DNA from: CAZYMF01 sp964648215
GTDB taxonomy: Bacteria; Desulfobacterota; Binatia; HRBIN30; JACQVA1
Direction of reading: 5' to 3'
Length of the DNA stretch: 31,852 nucleotides
Assembly (NCBI GenBank): GCA_964648215.1
Contig: CAZYMF010000035.1
Coordinates: 1 to 31,852, forward strand
In this document: positions 1 to 7,667 of the stretch, one piece after another
Layout of the letters: each line of letters begins with the position of its first letter
Numbering within the stretch: the first letter of the stretch is position 1
Position numbers and translations under genes: made by a program
The notes under the pieces: generated by a model
Database searches by the model: none
Seen by the model: the letters and a program-made list of their open reading frames with translations, nothing else
What the model was told of the DNA's origin: nothing

Positions 1-4
1 TCCC

Positions 5-313
5 GTGGGGTCGGACCTCGCCAAGCGCCCAAAGCTGCTTGACAATCTTCCCATACCGGCGTCACCTGCGCGCCTAGCGCGCGGATTTCGAGTGCGAAAT
101 GGCGGCCCCAAGGGAGTCAAGGGAAGACGGAGCCTCGCGCCAATACGTCATCACCTTGCGCACTACGTCTGGCAAATCACCCGCCGCTTCCATCGCCAAC
201 AGTTCCTGCTGGAGTTCGCCCGCGACCGCCAAGCGTGGATGCGGTGGCTGGACGATCCGTCGCGACTGGCCAATATCCGGACCGGATGGATGGGGACGTT
301 CCTCGGTTGCTAG
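5..313 (+). pseudogene. Degenerate REP-associated (RAYT, Y1_Tnp) transposase fragment
   Basis: An open frame whose middle part (about residues 48-82, bases 146-250) reads YVWQITRRFHRQQFLLEFARDR followed by WMRWL when taken in two pieces. This resembles the N-terminal strand and helix of RAYT/IS200-like tyrosine transposases, which commonly carry a (Y)HITHRxHxREFLLKFARDR-type segment. The HxH metal-binding motif (usually in an SNHIHLLV context) and the catalytic tyrosine are absent, because the resemblance stops near base 250 and the frame closes at 313. The part before residue 45 looks unrelated. I read it as a decayed remnant, possibly the source or partner of the palindromic repeats elsewhere in the window. 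The family call rests on recalled motif similarity only. Confidence 0.45.
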
Positions 314-544
314 AAAACGACATCCCCTGTCGCGCCGTGACCCCACAGCGGGTTCGGGATCTTGACCTTGGACTTCCAGAAGCTGCCGAACCGCCGGCGC
401 GGAATCGAAGCTGCGGTCACCAGCCGCATCGCGCCCGACGCGCAGCGGCGAAGGAAGAATCTTCGTGCGGCAACAAGAAGTCGAGTTTGCGGTGCCATTC
501 TTGCCGCAGAGGTGGAGGTCGATGGGCTCCCCATTGAGCAGCGC
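251..544. other. Non-coding or unrecognised stretch
   Basis: Between the RAYT remnant and the end of the PIN toxin gene I see no frame with recognisable protein content, no tRNA-like fold and no clear promoter or terminator. Short frames exist on both strands but their composition looks like frame shadows of GC-rich DNA. Confidence 0.5.
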
Positions 545-979
545 TCACCGGGATGGCAAGGCGCGATCGGGTAGGATGCGAAAGCGGCGGCGACCTTCGA
601 TGCGGTAGGTCTCGAAGTCGTCGTGGTCGATGGTGAAGATCGTGCTGAGCGACTCGCGGCGCGCCAAGTGCACCAGGGTGGCATCGGCGAAGTCCATCGG
701 CCGGTCATGGTAGCGCGCCATCAAGGCATCGAGCGCGGCAAGATCCGCGTCATCGATTGGCGCAACCGTCACCGCCCCGGAGCGAAGAAACTTCCACGCC
801 GCCGCCACGTCGCGCCGCTGGTCGCCGACCAGATGGAAAACCTCGGCCAGGACCGCCGCGGAGGTGTGGAGCGGCAGCCGCAGGCTCGCAAACGCGCCGA
901 CACAGGCGTGGTGCCAGCGATCGTCACGGTCGAGCAGCGCAAGGATCGCGCCGGTATCAACGAGTGCGTTAGCGAGCAC
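545..979 (-). CDS. PIN-domain ribonuclease, VapC-like toxin
   Basis: A 144-residue single-domain protein matching the usual size of VapC-type toxins. PIN-domain acidic residues are in the expected order: D8 in the opening VDTGAILALLD strand, E46 in AEVFHL, D96 and D99 in MDFADATLV, and D118 near TIDHDDF. Together they would coordinate the Mg2+/Mn2+ used to cleave RNA. Its start overlaps the end of the upstream antitoxin gene by 11 bases, the classic coupled arrangement in which toxin translation depends on the antitoxin. The RNA target cannot be read from sequence. It is intact and cytoplasmic, and probably unrelated to the metabolic genes that follow. Confidence 0.88.
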   Translation of the reverse strand: MLANALVDTGAILALLDRDDRWHHACVGAFASLRLPLHTSAAVLAEVFHLVGDQRRDVAAAWKFLRSGAVTVAPIDDADLAALDALMARYHDRPMDFADATLVHLARRESLSTIFTIDHDDFETYRIEGRRRFRILPDRALPSR

Positions 980-1256
980 GCCGTCGCGCCAGCCGCTGGC
1001 GGATCAGCGCGCGTGCCTGCTCCGACCGATGCGGGTTCCCGCCCCGAATGGCTCCAAAGGTCCGTGCCGCCGCTGCGTGCCGCCGCGCTTGCTCCGTCTC
1101 ATCGCCGTCGGTGTCCTGTCCGCGTGCGACCAGCCATTCGTGCACGAGACGCTCCAGCAGGCGGCCGATGGAGCTACGCTCGCCGCGCGCGGCGTGCTCC
1201 AGCGCGGCCTTGATCTCCGGCGTGACCCGCCAACTGTACACCTCACTCTTGGCCAT
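969..1256 (-). CDS. Ribbon-helix-helix antitoxin partner of the PIN toxin
   Basis: A 95-residue protein beginning MAKSEVYSWRVTPEIKAALE, the beta-strand and first helix of a ribbon-helix-helix (Arc/CopG-like) DNA-binding domain. A basic, disordered-looking C-terminal half (residues about 50-95) would wrap and neutralise the toxin. It is the first gene of a two-gene operon with the PIN toxin, with an 11-base overlap. A GTG three codons upstream (1263-1265) is an alternative start; the ATG at 1254-1256 is preferred because the strand begins directly after it. The promoter lies mostly in the adjacent assembly gap. A short inverted repeat (TGCAC and GTGCA) overlaps the start and could be a half operator for autorepression. 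Confidence 0.75.
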   Translation of the reverse strand: MAKSEVYSWRVTPEIKAALEHAARGERSSIGRLLERLVHEWLVARGQDTDGDETEQARRHAAAARTFGAIRGGNPHRSEQARALIRQRLARRRAR

Positions 1257-1276
1257 GCACCACACCGTAGTGCAAA

Positions 1277-1376
1277 NNNNNNNNNNNNNNNNNNNNNNNN
1301 NNNNNNNNNNNNNNNNNNNNNNNNNNNNNNNNNNNNNNNNNNNNNNNNNNNNNNNNNNNNNNNNNNNNNNNNNNNN
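1277..1376. other. Assembly gap (100 N)
   Basis: Exactly 100 N, the conventional placeholder for a scaffold gap of unknown size. It removes the promoter region of the toxin-antitoxin operon and whatever lies between it and base 1377. Confidence 0.95.
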
Positions 1377-1617
1377 TCGTGACGACTTCGCGCAAGGGCC
1401 CAGCCCCCGTCTCGCTGCCGCCCGGGAGCTTGTATGCCTGCCGCTCCCAAGGCATGGTCACGCGTGAGCCCAGAGGGAGGAACGTCGGGCCAGAGAGTAG
1501 GAAGAATGCAACCGCCGATGAACGCCGATCAGATGGGGAAGCGATGCCTGTTCGTCTAGCGGCGCGTATCGGTGTGAATCGCCGCCTGCTTGTTCATCTC
1601 TGAAAGGAGCACAGACC
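1377..1617. other. Intergenic region upstream of the first crotonase
   Basis: No convincing complete gene. On the minus strand a short frame from an ATG at 1455 runs into the gap (it begins MPWERQAYKLPGGSETG); I do not recognise it and it lacks a good ribosome-binding site. The right half contains the inverted repeat listed separately at 1511-1586. A Shine-Dalgarno (AAAGGAG) for the crotonase lies at about 1603-1609. Confidence 0.4.
1511..1586. repeat. Imperfect palindromic repeat with CGCCGATGAA-type units
   Basis: The left arm has two CGCCGAT units spaced by GAA (1513-1529). The right arm, ATCGGTGTGAATCGCCG (1568-1584), is its imperfect reverse complement, 13 of 19 positions over the aligned arms. 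The style (short near-tandem units in inverted arms around a 40-base centre) matches the other intergenic repeats in this window, but the sequence differs. This is the weakest of the set. Confidence 0.35.
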
Positions 1618-2391
1618 GTGGAGCTGCCCCCCACCATGCTGTACGAGAAGCGCGACCGCATCGCCGTCATCACCATCAACCGCCCGGAGGCGATGAACGC
1701 GTTCACCCCCGACATGCTGCGGGCGATGGATGCGGCGTTCGCCGATTTCAACAAGGACCCCGACCTCTGGGTGGCGATCTTCACCGCCGCCGGCGACAAG
1801 AGCTTCTGCGCCGGGATGGACCTCAAGGCCGCCATTCCGCTGGTCAACGAGGGCGACGAGATGGGCTACGCCGACCACACCAAGCGGCCCTTCTCGGACA
1901 TCTTCAAGCCGATCATCGCCGCGGTCAACGGCTACTGCATCGCCGGCGGCCTCGAGTTCCTGCAAGGCACCGATCTGCGCATCGCGGCGGAGCACGCGAC
2001 CTTCGGGCTCGGCGAAGTGCGCTGGGGCATCATTCCGACCGGCGGCTCGCACATTCGCCTGCCGCGCCAGATTCCGTGGGCCGTGGCGATGGAGCTGCTG
2101 CTCATGGGCCGGCCGATCACGGCCAAACGCGCCTACGACATCGGGCTGGTCAACGAGGTCGTGCCGGCGGATCAGTTGATGCCCACCGCCCTCAAATGGG
2201 CCGAGACGATCTGCAAGAACGGACCACTGGCGGTCCGCACCGCCAAGGAGATCGCCGTGCGCGCGTTGGAGCTCGAGCCGGGCTTCGTCCTGGAGAAGGC
2301 GATCGGCGCCCGCGTCTTCGCCTCCGAGGACGCCAAGGAAGGTCCGCGCGCCTTTGCCGAGAAGCGCCCGCCGCGCTTCACGGGACGCTGA
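1618..2391 (+). CDS. Enoyl-CoA hydratase/isomerase (crotonase family)
   Basis: A 257-residue crotonase. The oxyanion-hole strands are seen as SFCAGMDL (about 62-69) and IAGGLE (108-113). Both glutamates used for water addition by classical enoyl-CoA hydratases have counterparts: E113 in GGLE and E133 in GLGEVRWGIIP. It is therefore likely a genuine hydratase of 2-enoyl-CoA in the cytoplasm. The start is the GTG at 1618, placed 8 bases after an AAAGGAG Shine-Dalgarno; an internal ATG six codons later is less well placed. It is followed after 76 bases by two LLM-type oxidoreductase genes on the same strand, probably one transcript. The acyl substrate is unknown. Confidence 0.88.
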   Translation: MELPPTMLYEKRDRIAVITINRPEAMNAFTPDMLRAMDAAFADFNKDPDLWVAIFTAAGDKSFCAGMDLKAAIPLVNEGDEMGYADHTKRPFSDIFKPIIAAVNGYCIAGGLEFLQGTDLRIAAEHATFGLGEVRWGIIPTGGSHIRLPRQIPWAVAMELLLMGRPITAKRAYDIGLVNEVVPADQLMPTALKWAETICKNGPLAVRTAKEIAVRALELEPGFVLEKAIGARVFASEDAKEGPRAFAEKRPPRFTGR

Positions 2392-2467
2392 TGCGGCAAG
2401 GGCTGCAGGCAAGTTCCTCCCCGGCTGCCGCTCCCGGCGGCGGAGGAGGTCAGGAGGGGCCCACACG

Positions 2468-3394
2468 ATGAAGTTCGCGTTGGGCATGCCCGCCCTGATC
2501 CTCTATCCACCGATCATGAGCCCGTGGGAGCCCGCGGCGACTCCGGCGGACATCTTGCGGATCGCGCAGGCGGCCGACGACCTGGGCTTCGACTGGCTGA
2601 CCGTCTCCGAGCACATCGTCATGCCCGAAGAGATGACGGAGGTGATGGGCCGGCGCTTCCCGGAGGCTCTCTCCGCGGCCGCGTTCCTGGCGGGCGCGAC
2701 CAGACGGATCCGGCTGTTGACCTACGTGCTGGTCCTGCCCTACCGCAATCCGGTGGTGCTGGCGAAGCAGATCGCCACCCTGGACTTCGTCTCCGGCGGA
2801 CGCTTCACTCTCGGCACCGGCGCCGGACACATCGAGCGCGAGTTCGCCGTCCTCAACGTGCCCTTCGCCGAACGCGGCGCGCGCACCGACGAGTATCTGC
2901 AGGCGATGAAGGAGCTTTGGACCAGCCCCGCGCCCGCCTTCCAGGGCCGCTTCGTGCAGTTCGACGAGATCGCCTTCGAGCCCAAGCCGGTGCAGCAGCC
3001 GCATCCGCCGATCTTCATCGGCGGCAACTCGCGGCCCGCGATGCGCCGCGCCGCCAAGTTCGGCGACGGCTGGGCGCCGTGGCTGATCACGCGCGAGCAG
3101 CTTCCCGCCTGCCTGTCCTACGTCCGCGAGCAGCCTGGCCTGCGCGATCACCCGCGCCCCTTCGAGGTCGTCATGCCGCTGGCGACGTTTCAGATCGAAG
3201 ACTACTCGCACCGCGTGCTCGGCGAGACGCTCCAGCCGCAACAGCGCGAGGCGGTGCTCGAAGAGATCGGGCAACTCGAAGCGGCCGGCACCACCGCCGT
3301 CGTCGTCAACCCGCCGCGCACGGCGAGCGTGGATCAATTCCTCGACTGGCTTGCCTGGTTCGCCCAGGAGGTCATACCCGTGAGCCGGCAGTGA
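2468..3394 (+). CDS. LLM-class flavin/F420-dependent oxidoreductase (1)
   Basis: A 308-residue TIM-barrel protein of the luciferase-like monooxygenase superfamily. Family signatures: MKFALGMPAL at the first strand, the ADDLGFDWLTVSEH segment (about 36-49), TLDFVSGGRFTLGTGAG (about 103-119), and PKPVQQPHPPIFIGG before a GDGW turn. The pattern is closest to the F420-dependent Rv2161c-like subgroup, but FMN use cannot be excluded. The ATG at 2468 is chosen because it follows a strong AGGAGGGG sequence; the frame is open further upstream without family similarity. It overlaps the next LLM gene by four bases (GTGA at 3391-3394), so translation of the two is probably coupled. Substrate unknown. Confidence 0.85.
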   Translation: MKFALGMPALILYPPIMSPWEPAATPADILRIAQAADDLGFDWLTVSEHIVMPEEMTEVMGRRFPEALSAAAFLAGATRRIRLLTYVLVLPYRNPVVLAKQIATLDFVSGGRFTLGTGAGHIEREFAVLNVPFAERGARTDEYLQAMKELWTSPAPAFQGRFVQFDEIAFEPKPVQQPHPPIFIGGNSRPAMRRAAKFGDGWAPWLITREQLPACLSYVREQPGLRDHPRPFEVVMPLATFQIEDYSHRVLGETLQPQQREAVLEEIGQLEAAGTTAVVVNPPRTASVDQFLDWLAWFAQEVIPVSRQ

Positions 3395-4239
3395 CGACCC
3401 ACCCGCTTCCACTCGGCATCACGACGTTCGTCACCGATCGGAGCATCGATGCGGTGCGGCTGGCGCGCGAGGCGGAGGCGCGCGGATTCCACTCGTTCTA
3501 CATCCCGGAGCACACCCACATTCCCGCAAGCCGGCGGACGCCGCTGCCGATGGGCGACGGCACGTTGCCGGACGAATACAAGCGCACCGTCGATCCGTTC
3601 GTGGCGTTGGGCGCGGCGGCGGCCGTGACCTCACGCATCGCGCTCGGCATCGGCGTGTGCCTGGTCGCGCAGCACGAGCCGATCGTCACCGCGAAGGCCG
3701 TAGCGACGCTCGACCGCATCGCCAACGGCCGCTTCGTGTTCGGCATCGGGTTCGGCTGGAACCGCGAGGAGATGGAGAGTCACGGCGTCGATTATCGCCG
3801 CCGGCGCGCGCAGGTGCGCGAGCACGTGCTGGCGATGCAGCGGCTGTGGGCCGACGAGCGGGCGAGCTTCGACGGCGAGTTCGTGCGCTTCGAGGAAAGC
3901 TGGTCGTGGCCCAAGCCGCTGCAGCAGCCGCGGCCGCCGATCCTCATCGGTGGGTCCCCCGGCCCGAAGCTGTTCGCGCATATCGCCGAGTACGCCGACG
4001 GCTGGATTCCCATCGGCGGCGGCGGTGTGCGTGACGGGATGCACGACCTGCGACGCGCCATGGAACGAGCCGGCCGCGATCCCGCGACCTTGAGGGTCGT
4101 GGCCTTCGGGAGCACGCCGGATCCGCGCAAGCTGGAGTACTACGCGTCCATCGGCGTGACCGAGGCGGTCCTCCGCGTTCCCTCCGCCGCGGCCGACGTG
4201 GTGCTGCCGCTGCTCGACGAGTACGCGAAGTTGCTCTGA
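3391..4239 (+). CDS. LLM-class flavin/F420-dependent oxidoreductase (2)
   Basis: A 282-residue luciferase-like protein, a distant paralogue of the preceding gene. Visible signatures are LPLGITTFVTDRS at the first strand, EARGFHSFYIPEHTH (about 29-43), ATLDRIANGRFVFGIGFGWN (about 112-131) and PKPLQQPRPPILIGG. The GTG start at 3391 overlaps the stop of the upstream gene by four bases, so it probably depends on coupled translation; it has no strong Shine-Dalgarno of its own. The two barrels could form a heteromer, as bacterial luciferase does, but nothing in the sequence proves this. It converges with the minus-strand SDR gene, whose inferred end lies only about 20 bases away. Confidence 0.83.
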   Translation: MTTHPLPLGITTFVTDRSIDAVRLAREAEARGFHSFYIPEHTHIPASRRTPLPMGDGTLPDEYKRTVDPFVALGAAAAVTSRIALGIGVCLVAQHEPIVTAKAVATLDRIANGRFVFGIGFGWNREEMESHGVDYRRRRAQVREHVLAMQRLWADERASFDGEFVRFEESWSWPKPLQQPRPPILIGGSPGPKLFAHIAEYADGWIPIGGGGVRDGMHDLRRAMERAGRDPATLRVVAFGSTPDPRKLEYYASIGVTEAVLRVPSAAADVVLPLLDEYAKLL

Positions 4240-4258
4240 GGGCGCCGCCTCGGCCACG

Positions 4259-5078
4259 TCAGCGCGCGCGTGCCGGCGAGACANNNNNNNNNNNNNNNNN
4301 NNNNNNNNNNNNNNNNNNNNNNNNNNNNNNNNNNNNNNNNNNNNNNNNNNNNNNNNNNNNNNNNNNNNNNNNNNNNNNNNNNNCGGATCTGACACGAGCT
4401 GCCGCCGCCGATCAGCAGCACCTTCCCCCACGCCTCCGCACAGTCGAGCGCGTGGACCTGTGCCCGCGCCACGTCGGCCGGGTGCACGTACTCCATGCGA
4501 TTGTCGAGCGCCATGTCGAACAGCAACCGCAACGCCTCGGGATCGCCCGAGCTCGCGCCCGGTGCGAGAACGACCCCGAGGCGCAGAATGAGCCAACGCA
4601 GCCGCGATGCCCGTAGCATCGCCTCGCACTCCAGCTTGTGGCTGGTGTAGTGGTCGGTGGCCACGACCGGATCGCTGGCCCGCCGCGGCGGCGCCAGGTG
4701 CTGGGCCGGACCGAACACCGACACCGACGAGCTGAAGATCAGCGACGCGGGCACCGGTGAGGCCTCCGCCGCGGCAATCAGCGAGCGCGTGCCGCCGACG
4801 TTGACCGCCGCGGCCAGCTCCGGAGCACGCTCGCTGAGCGGCGGGATCAGCGCCGCGTTGTGCACGATCGCCTCTTGTCCCGCGACCGCTTCCTGCACAC
4901 GACGTTCGTCGCGGATGTCGCCCCAGAGGACCTCGATGCGAGAGCCGAACCCCCGCGCCAGCTTCCGCGCGCGGCGGCTCGACACGTCGAAGCAGCGCGC
5001 GCGATGGCCGTGCCGCAGCAGCTCCGCCAGCGTGGGCAGCCCGACGTTTCCGAAGGCGCCCGTCAGCAGTACCCGCAC
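4259..5078 (-). CDS. NAD-dependent epimerase/dehydratase (extended SDR), interrupted by a gap
   Basis: An extended short-chain dehydrogenase. The NAD(P)-binding glycine motif is GAFGNVG right after MRVLLT. An acidic or polar cofactor end (CFDVSSRRARKL) suggests NAD. SSSVSVFG supplies the catalytic serine and YTSHK the Tyr-x3-Lys pair. The GTG at 5078 is chosen as start because GGAGG sits five bases upstream; an in-frame TTG five codons earlier is less likely. The coding sequence runs into 100 N at 4383. After the gap, one minus-strand frame gives VSPARAR and a stop at 4259-4261, the most economical C-terminus, but the gap length is unknown. It is the last gene of a minus-strand operon after two CaiB genes, so it probably oxidises or reduces a CoA-thioester intermediate. 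Confidence 0.75.
4284..4383. other. Assembly gap (100 N) inside the SDR gene
   Basis: Exactly 100 N. It removes the C-terminal substrate-binding part of the minus-strand SDR. Extended SDRs are often about 300 residues; about 230 are visible before the gap, so the real missing stretch is probably a few hundred bases. Confidence 0.95.
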
Positions 5079-5113
5079 TCCAGCCTCCTGCAACCCGTCG
5101 CCTTCCGGCAGGC

Positions 5114-6334
5114 TCAGTAGATCACCTGCGCCTCGATGAGCTGGCGGTAGCGGTCCTCCGCGATGCCCAGCAGCGCTTTGAACACGACGTCGTTGTCGCG
5201 GCCCATCGCCGGACCGGGTTGCACGTCCGGCTCGGTGCGGCTGGTCTTCACGTAGGCGCCGTAGATCGTCTCATCGAATCCCAACGGGTGCCGGACCTCG
5301 ATGAACGTGCCGCGGGCGCGGTAGTGCGGGTCACGCAGCAGGTCGGCGACGTTGAGCACCGGCGCCGCGGCGACGCCGTGGCCTTGCAGCCGATGCGCCA
5401 GCTCGTAGTCGTCGAAGCCCTGTGTCCACGCCGCCAGCCGTTCGTGCAGCGCGTCGATGTGCTGCACACGCTGGGCGGCGCTCGCAAAGTCCGCGGCCGC
5501 GGCCCACGCCGGATCGTCCATCGCGGTGCGCAGCCCGTTCCATTCCTGCTCGGTGGCGACGGCGATGCTGATCCAGCGATCCTCGCCGGCACAGGGGAAG
5601 ACCCCGTGCGGCGCGGCCGCGTCGAGCGGATGTCGGTTGCCTTTGGGGCCGGCGACGCGGCCGTTGATCGCGTAGTCCATGAAGGCCGGGCCGACCATCT
5701 GCATCACGGCTTCCTGCTGCGAGTAATCGATGTGCTGCCCCTTGCCGGCGCGGTCGCGGTAGGAGAGCGCGGCGAGAACGGCGAACGCGCCCATCACGCC
5801 GTTGAAGGGATCGGCAAAGGCGTTCTCGAACGGCACCGGCGGGCCGCCGGCGTAGCCGGTGAGGCTGTCGAGGCCCGTGAGGCTGCTCAGGCTGAGGCCG
5901 TAGGTGCGAACGTTCTTGAGCGGGCCGTAGAGGCCGGCTGCCGGCATCGAGAGCATGACGAGATCCGGCTTGCGCGCGCGCAGCGCGTCGTAGTCGAGGC
6001 CCATCGCCGCCATGGCGCCGGGCCCGAAGTTCTCGACGACCACGTCGCATTTGGCGACGAGCTGGCGCGCCAGCTCCTGGCCCTCCGGCTTCTTCAGGTT
6101 GAGCGTGACGCTGCCGTTGCCCGCCCAGCCGGCATGGTTCGACAGGCTGCGGTCGGGATCGCGCACGCCGCCGGCGAACGGCGGCAGCATGCGCGTCAGG
6201 TCGATGCGCGCGCGCGACTCGATCTTGTAGACCTCCGCGCCGAGGAAGCCGAGCGTCTGACCGACCACGGGCCCGGCCCACACCCAACCGAAGTTCGCGA
6301 CGCGGATGCCGCGGAGAGGAAGCGCCTTGGCCAT
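5114..6334 (-). CDS. Class III CoA-transferase, CaiB/BaiF family (1)
   Basis: A 406-residue protein of normal length for formyl-CoA-transferase-type enzymes, which move CoA between carboxylic acids through an aspartyl-CoA anhydride. Signatures: LRGIRVANFGWVWAGP at the N-terminus, GAEVYKIES (32-40), the VVVENFGPGAMAAMGLDY segment (98-115), D175 in NAFADPFNG at the position of the catalytic aspartate, and GKGQHIDYSQQEA. The start MAKALPLRG is the natural one, although no strong Shine-Dalgarno is seen. The gene follows the next CaiB gene by 12 bases and precedes the SDR by about 35, forming one minus-strand operon. The substrate acid is unknown; with no acyl-CoA ligase in the window, such transferases may be the entry step. 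Confidence 0.9.
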   Translation of the reverse strand: MAKALPLRGIRVANFGWVWAGPVVGQTLGFLGAEVYKIESRARIDLTRMLPPFAGGVRDPDRSLSNHAGWAGNGSVTLNLKKPEGQELARQLVAKCDVVVENFGPGAMAAMGLDYDALRARKPDLVMLSMPAAGLYGPLKNVRTYGLSLSSLTGLDSLTGYAGGPPVPFENAFADPFNGVMGAFAVLAALSYRDRAGKGQHIDYSQQEAVMQMVGPAFMDYAINGRVAGPKGNRHPLDAAAPHGVFPCAGEDRWISIAVATEQEWNGLRTAMDDPAWAAAADFASAAQRVQHIDALHERLAAWTQGFDDYELAHRLQGHGVAAAPVLNVADLLRDPHYRARGTFIEVRHPLGFDETIYGAYVKTSRTEPDVQPGPAMGRDNDVVFKALLGIAEDRYRQLIEAQVIY

Positions 6335-6346
6335 GAGCGTGGGCGG

Positions 6347-7555
6347 TCAGATCACCCGGTCCTGGCGCAGCTTGGCCAGGTCGCCGGCGCTCATGCCGAG
6401 CGTGCCGTACACCTCGTCGTTGTGCTGGCCGAGGAGCGGCGCCGCTCGCCGCGGACCGCCGGGGCTCTCGGGGAGCTTGAACGGGGCACCGAGGTCACGG
6501 ACGCGCCCCAGCGCCGGGTGCTCCAACTCCGCCAGGTACTCGCGCTCTTGCAAGTGCGGATGCTCGGCGGCTTCGGCGACCGTGAACACCGCGGTGATGG
6601 GGCAGCCTTCCGCCTGGCACCGGTCCATGATCTCCCACTTGCTGTGCTCCGTCGTCCACTGCTCGATCAACGGATACATCGCGTCGGCGTTCTGCGCCCG
6701 CACCAGCATCTCCTGGAACATCTCCATCTGCATCCACTCCGGGTTGCCCATCACGCGGGCGAGGCCGTTCCACTGCGCCGTTTCGAGCGCCAGGATCCAG
6801 GCGTGGCCGTCCTGGCACGGCAGGATGGTGGCGGGCGCGCCGAGCGACATGCCCACGCCCGTCCGCCGGTCGAACTTGCCGTCCTGGGCGCAGGCGCCGA
6901 TGTTCTGGCTGCCGACGAAGAGCGCGGCGATCGCTTCGGCGCACGAGACGTCGAGATGCTGGCCGCCGCCGGCTGTTTGCCGGCCGTACACGGCCGCCAG
7001 GCCCCAGGCGGCGGCGGTGGTGGCGCCGAAGAAGTCCGCGGCGAAAGTGCCTTGCTCCAGCGGCGCCTCGGCCGGGCGGCCGCAATAGCGGCTGCTGGCG
7101 CCGGTGAGGTGGAAGGCGTTGAGATCGTAGCCGTTCCACCCACTGTACGGCCCGGTCTGGCCGTAGGGAGAGATCGAGATCATCACCAGATTCGGGTTCG
7201 CTTGGGAGAGGGCGGGAAAATCGAGCCCAAAGCGCTGCAGCCGCCCCGGGGGCTCGTTCTCGATGACGACATCGGCCTGTTGGACGAGCTGCAGCAGGAC
7301 ATCGCGCCCGCGGCCGGTCGTCACGTCGAGCGTGATGCCGCGCTTGTTGGTGTTGAGGAAGAAGAACAGGCCGCTCTTCTCCGGGTGCGGCTCGTCGTGG
7401 GGAAAGGGGCCCCAACGCCGGGCGATATCGCCGTCCACCGGTGGCTCGACCTTGACGACGTCGGCACCGTAGTCGGCAAACAGCTTCGCGCAGTACGGCC
7501 CCGATACCGCCTGGCCGAGCTCGATGACCCGCAGTTGACCTAGTGCGCCATCCAT
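6347..7555 (-). CDS. Class III CoA-transferase, CaiB/BaiF family (2)
   Basis: A 402-residue CaiB/BaiF protein. It shows LRVIELGQAVSGPYCAKLF, the ADYGADVVKVEPP strand (27-39), NTNKRGITLDV (68-78), D174 in FAADFFGATT aligning with the catalytic aspartate, and GGGQHLDVSCAEA. The start is the ATG at 7555, followed by MDGALGQLRVIELG; the frame continues upstream without family similarity. A perfect inverted repeat, CATGTG-AA-CACATG, covers this start codon and may be an operator. It is first in the minus-strand operon and diverges from the DUF1214 gene. Both proteins of this pair keep the aspartate, so they could be two independent homodimers rather than a catalytic/non-catalytic heteromer. Confidence 0.88.
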   Translation of the reverse strand: MDGALGQLRVIELGQAVSGPYCAKLFADYGADVVKVEPPVDGDIARRWGPFPHDEPHPEKSGLFFFLNTNKRGITLDVTTGRGRDVLLQLVQQADVVIENEPPGRLQRFGLDFPALSQANPNLVMISISPYGQTGPYSGWNGYDLNAFHLTGASSRYCGRPAEAPLEQGTFAADFFGATTAAAWGLAAVYGRQTAGGGQHLDVSCAEAIAALFVGSQNIGACAQDGKFDRRTGVGMSLGAPATILPCQDGHAWILALETAQWNGLARVMGNPEWMQMEMFQEMLVRAQNADAMYPLIEQWTTEHSKWEIMDRCQAEGCPITAVFTVAEAAEHPHLQEREYLAELEHPALGRVRDLGAPFKLPESPGGPRRAAPLLGQHNDEVYGTLGMSAGDLAKLRQDRVI

Positions 7556-7566
7556 GTGAACACATG
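7553..7566. promoter_or_regulatory. Perfect palindrome over the CaiB start codon, candidate operator
   Basis: CATGTGAACACATG is a 6-2-6 perfect inverted repeat in the 112-base divergent interval between the minus-strand CaiB operon and the plus-strand DUF1214 gene. Because it includes the CaiB start codon, a bound repressor, or a hairpin in the mRNA, could block initiation. It appears once. No cognate regulator is visible. Confidence 0.35.
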
Positions 7567-7667
7567 TTAGTCTGATTTGCATGCAGAGAGGAAGTGATCG
7601 GGGGCATTTTCTCCTACGCCCGGTCGCATACGGAAAGGGGCGCCGCCGTGACCTTTTGGGGGATTGA

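Noticed and set aside
1254..1276. Operator of the toxin-antitoxin operon (TGCAC and GTGCA inverted repeat)
   Set aside because: Short arms at the edge of an assembly gap; the rest of the promoter is missing, so it is not listed as a separate feature.
1377..1455. Minus-strand partial gene starting MPWERQAYKLPGGSETG and entering the gap
   Set aside because: Too short (about 26 residues), no family recognised and no good ribosome-binding site; mentioned only as a possibility.
5219..7543. A 774-codon plus-strand open frame opposite the two CaiB genes
   Set aside because: Both CaiB proteins show complete family motifs on the minus strand; the antisense frame has none.
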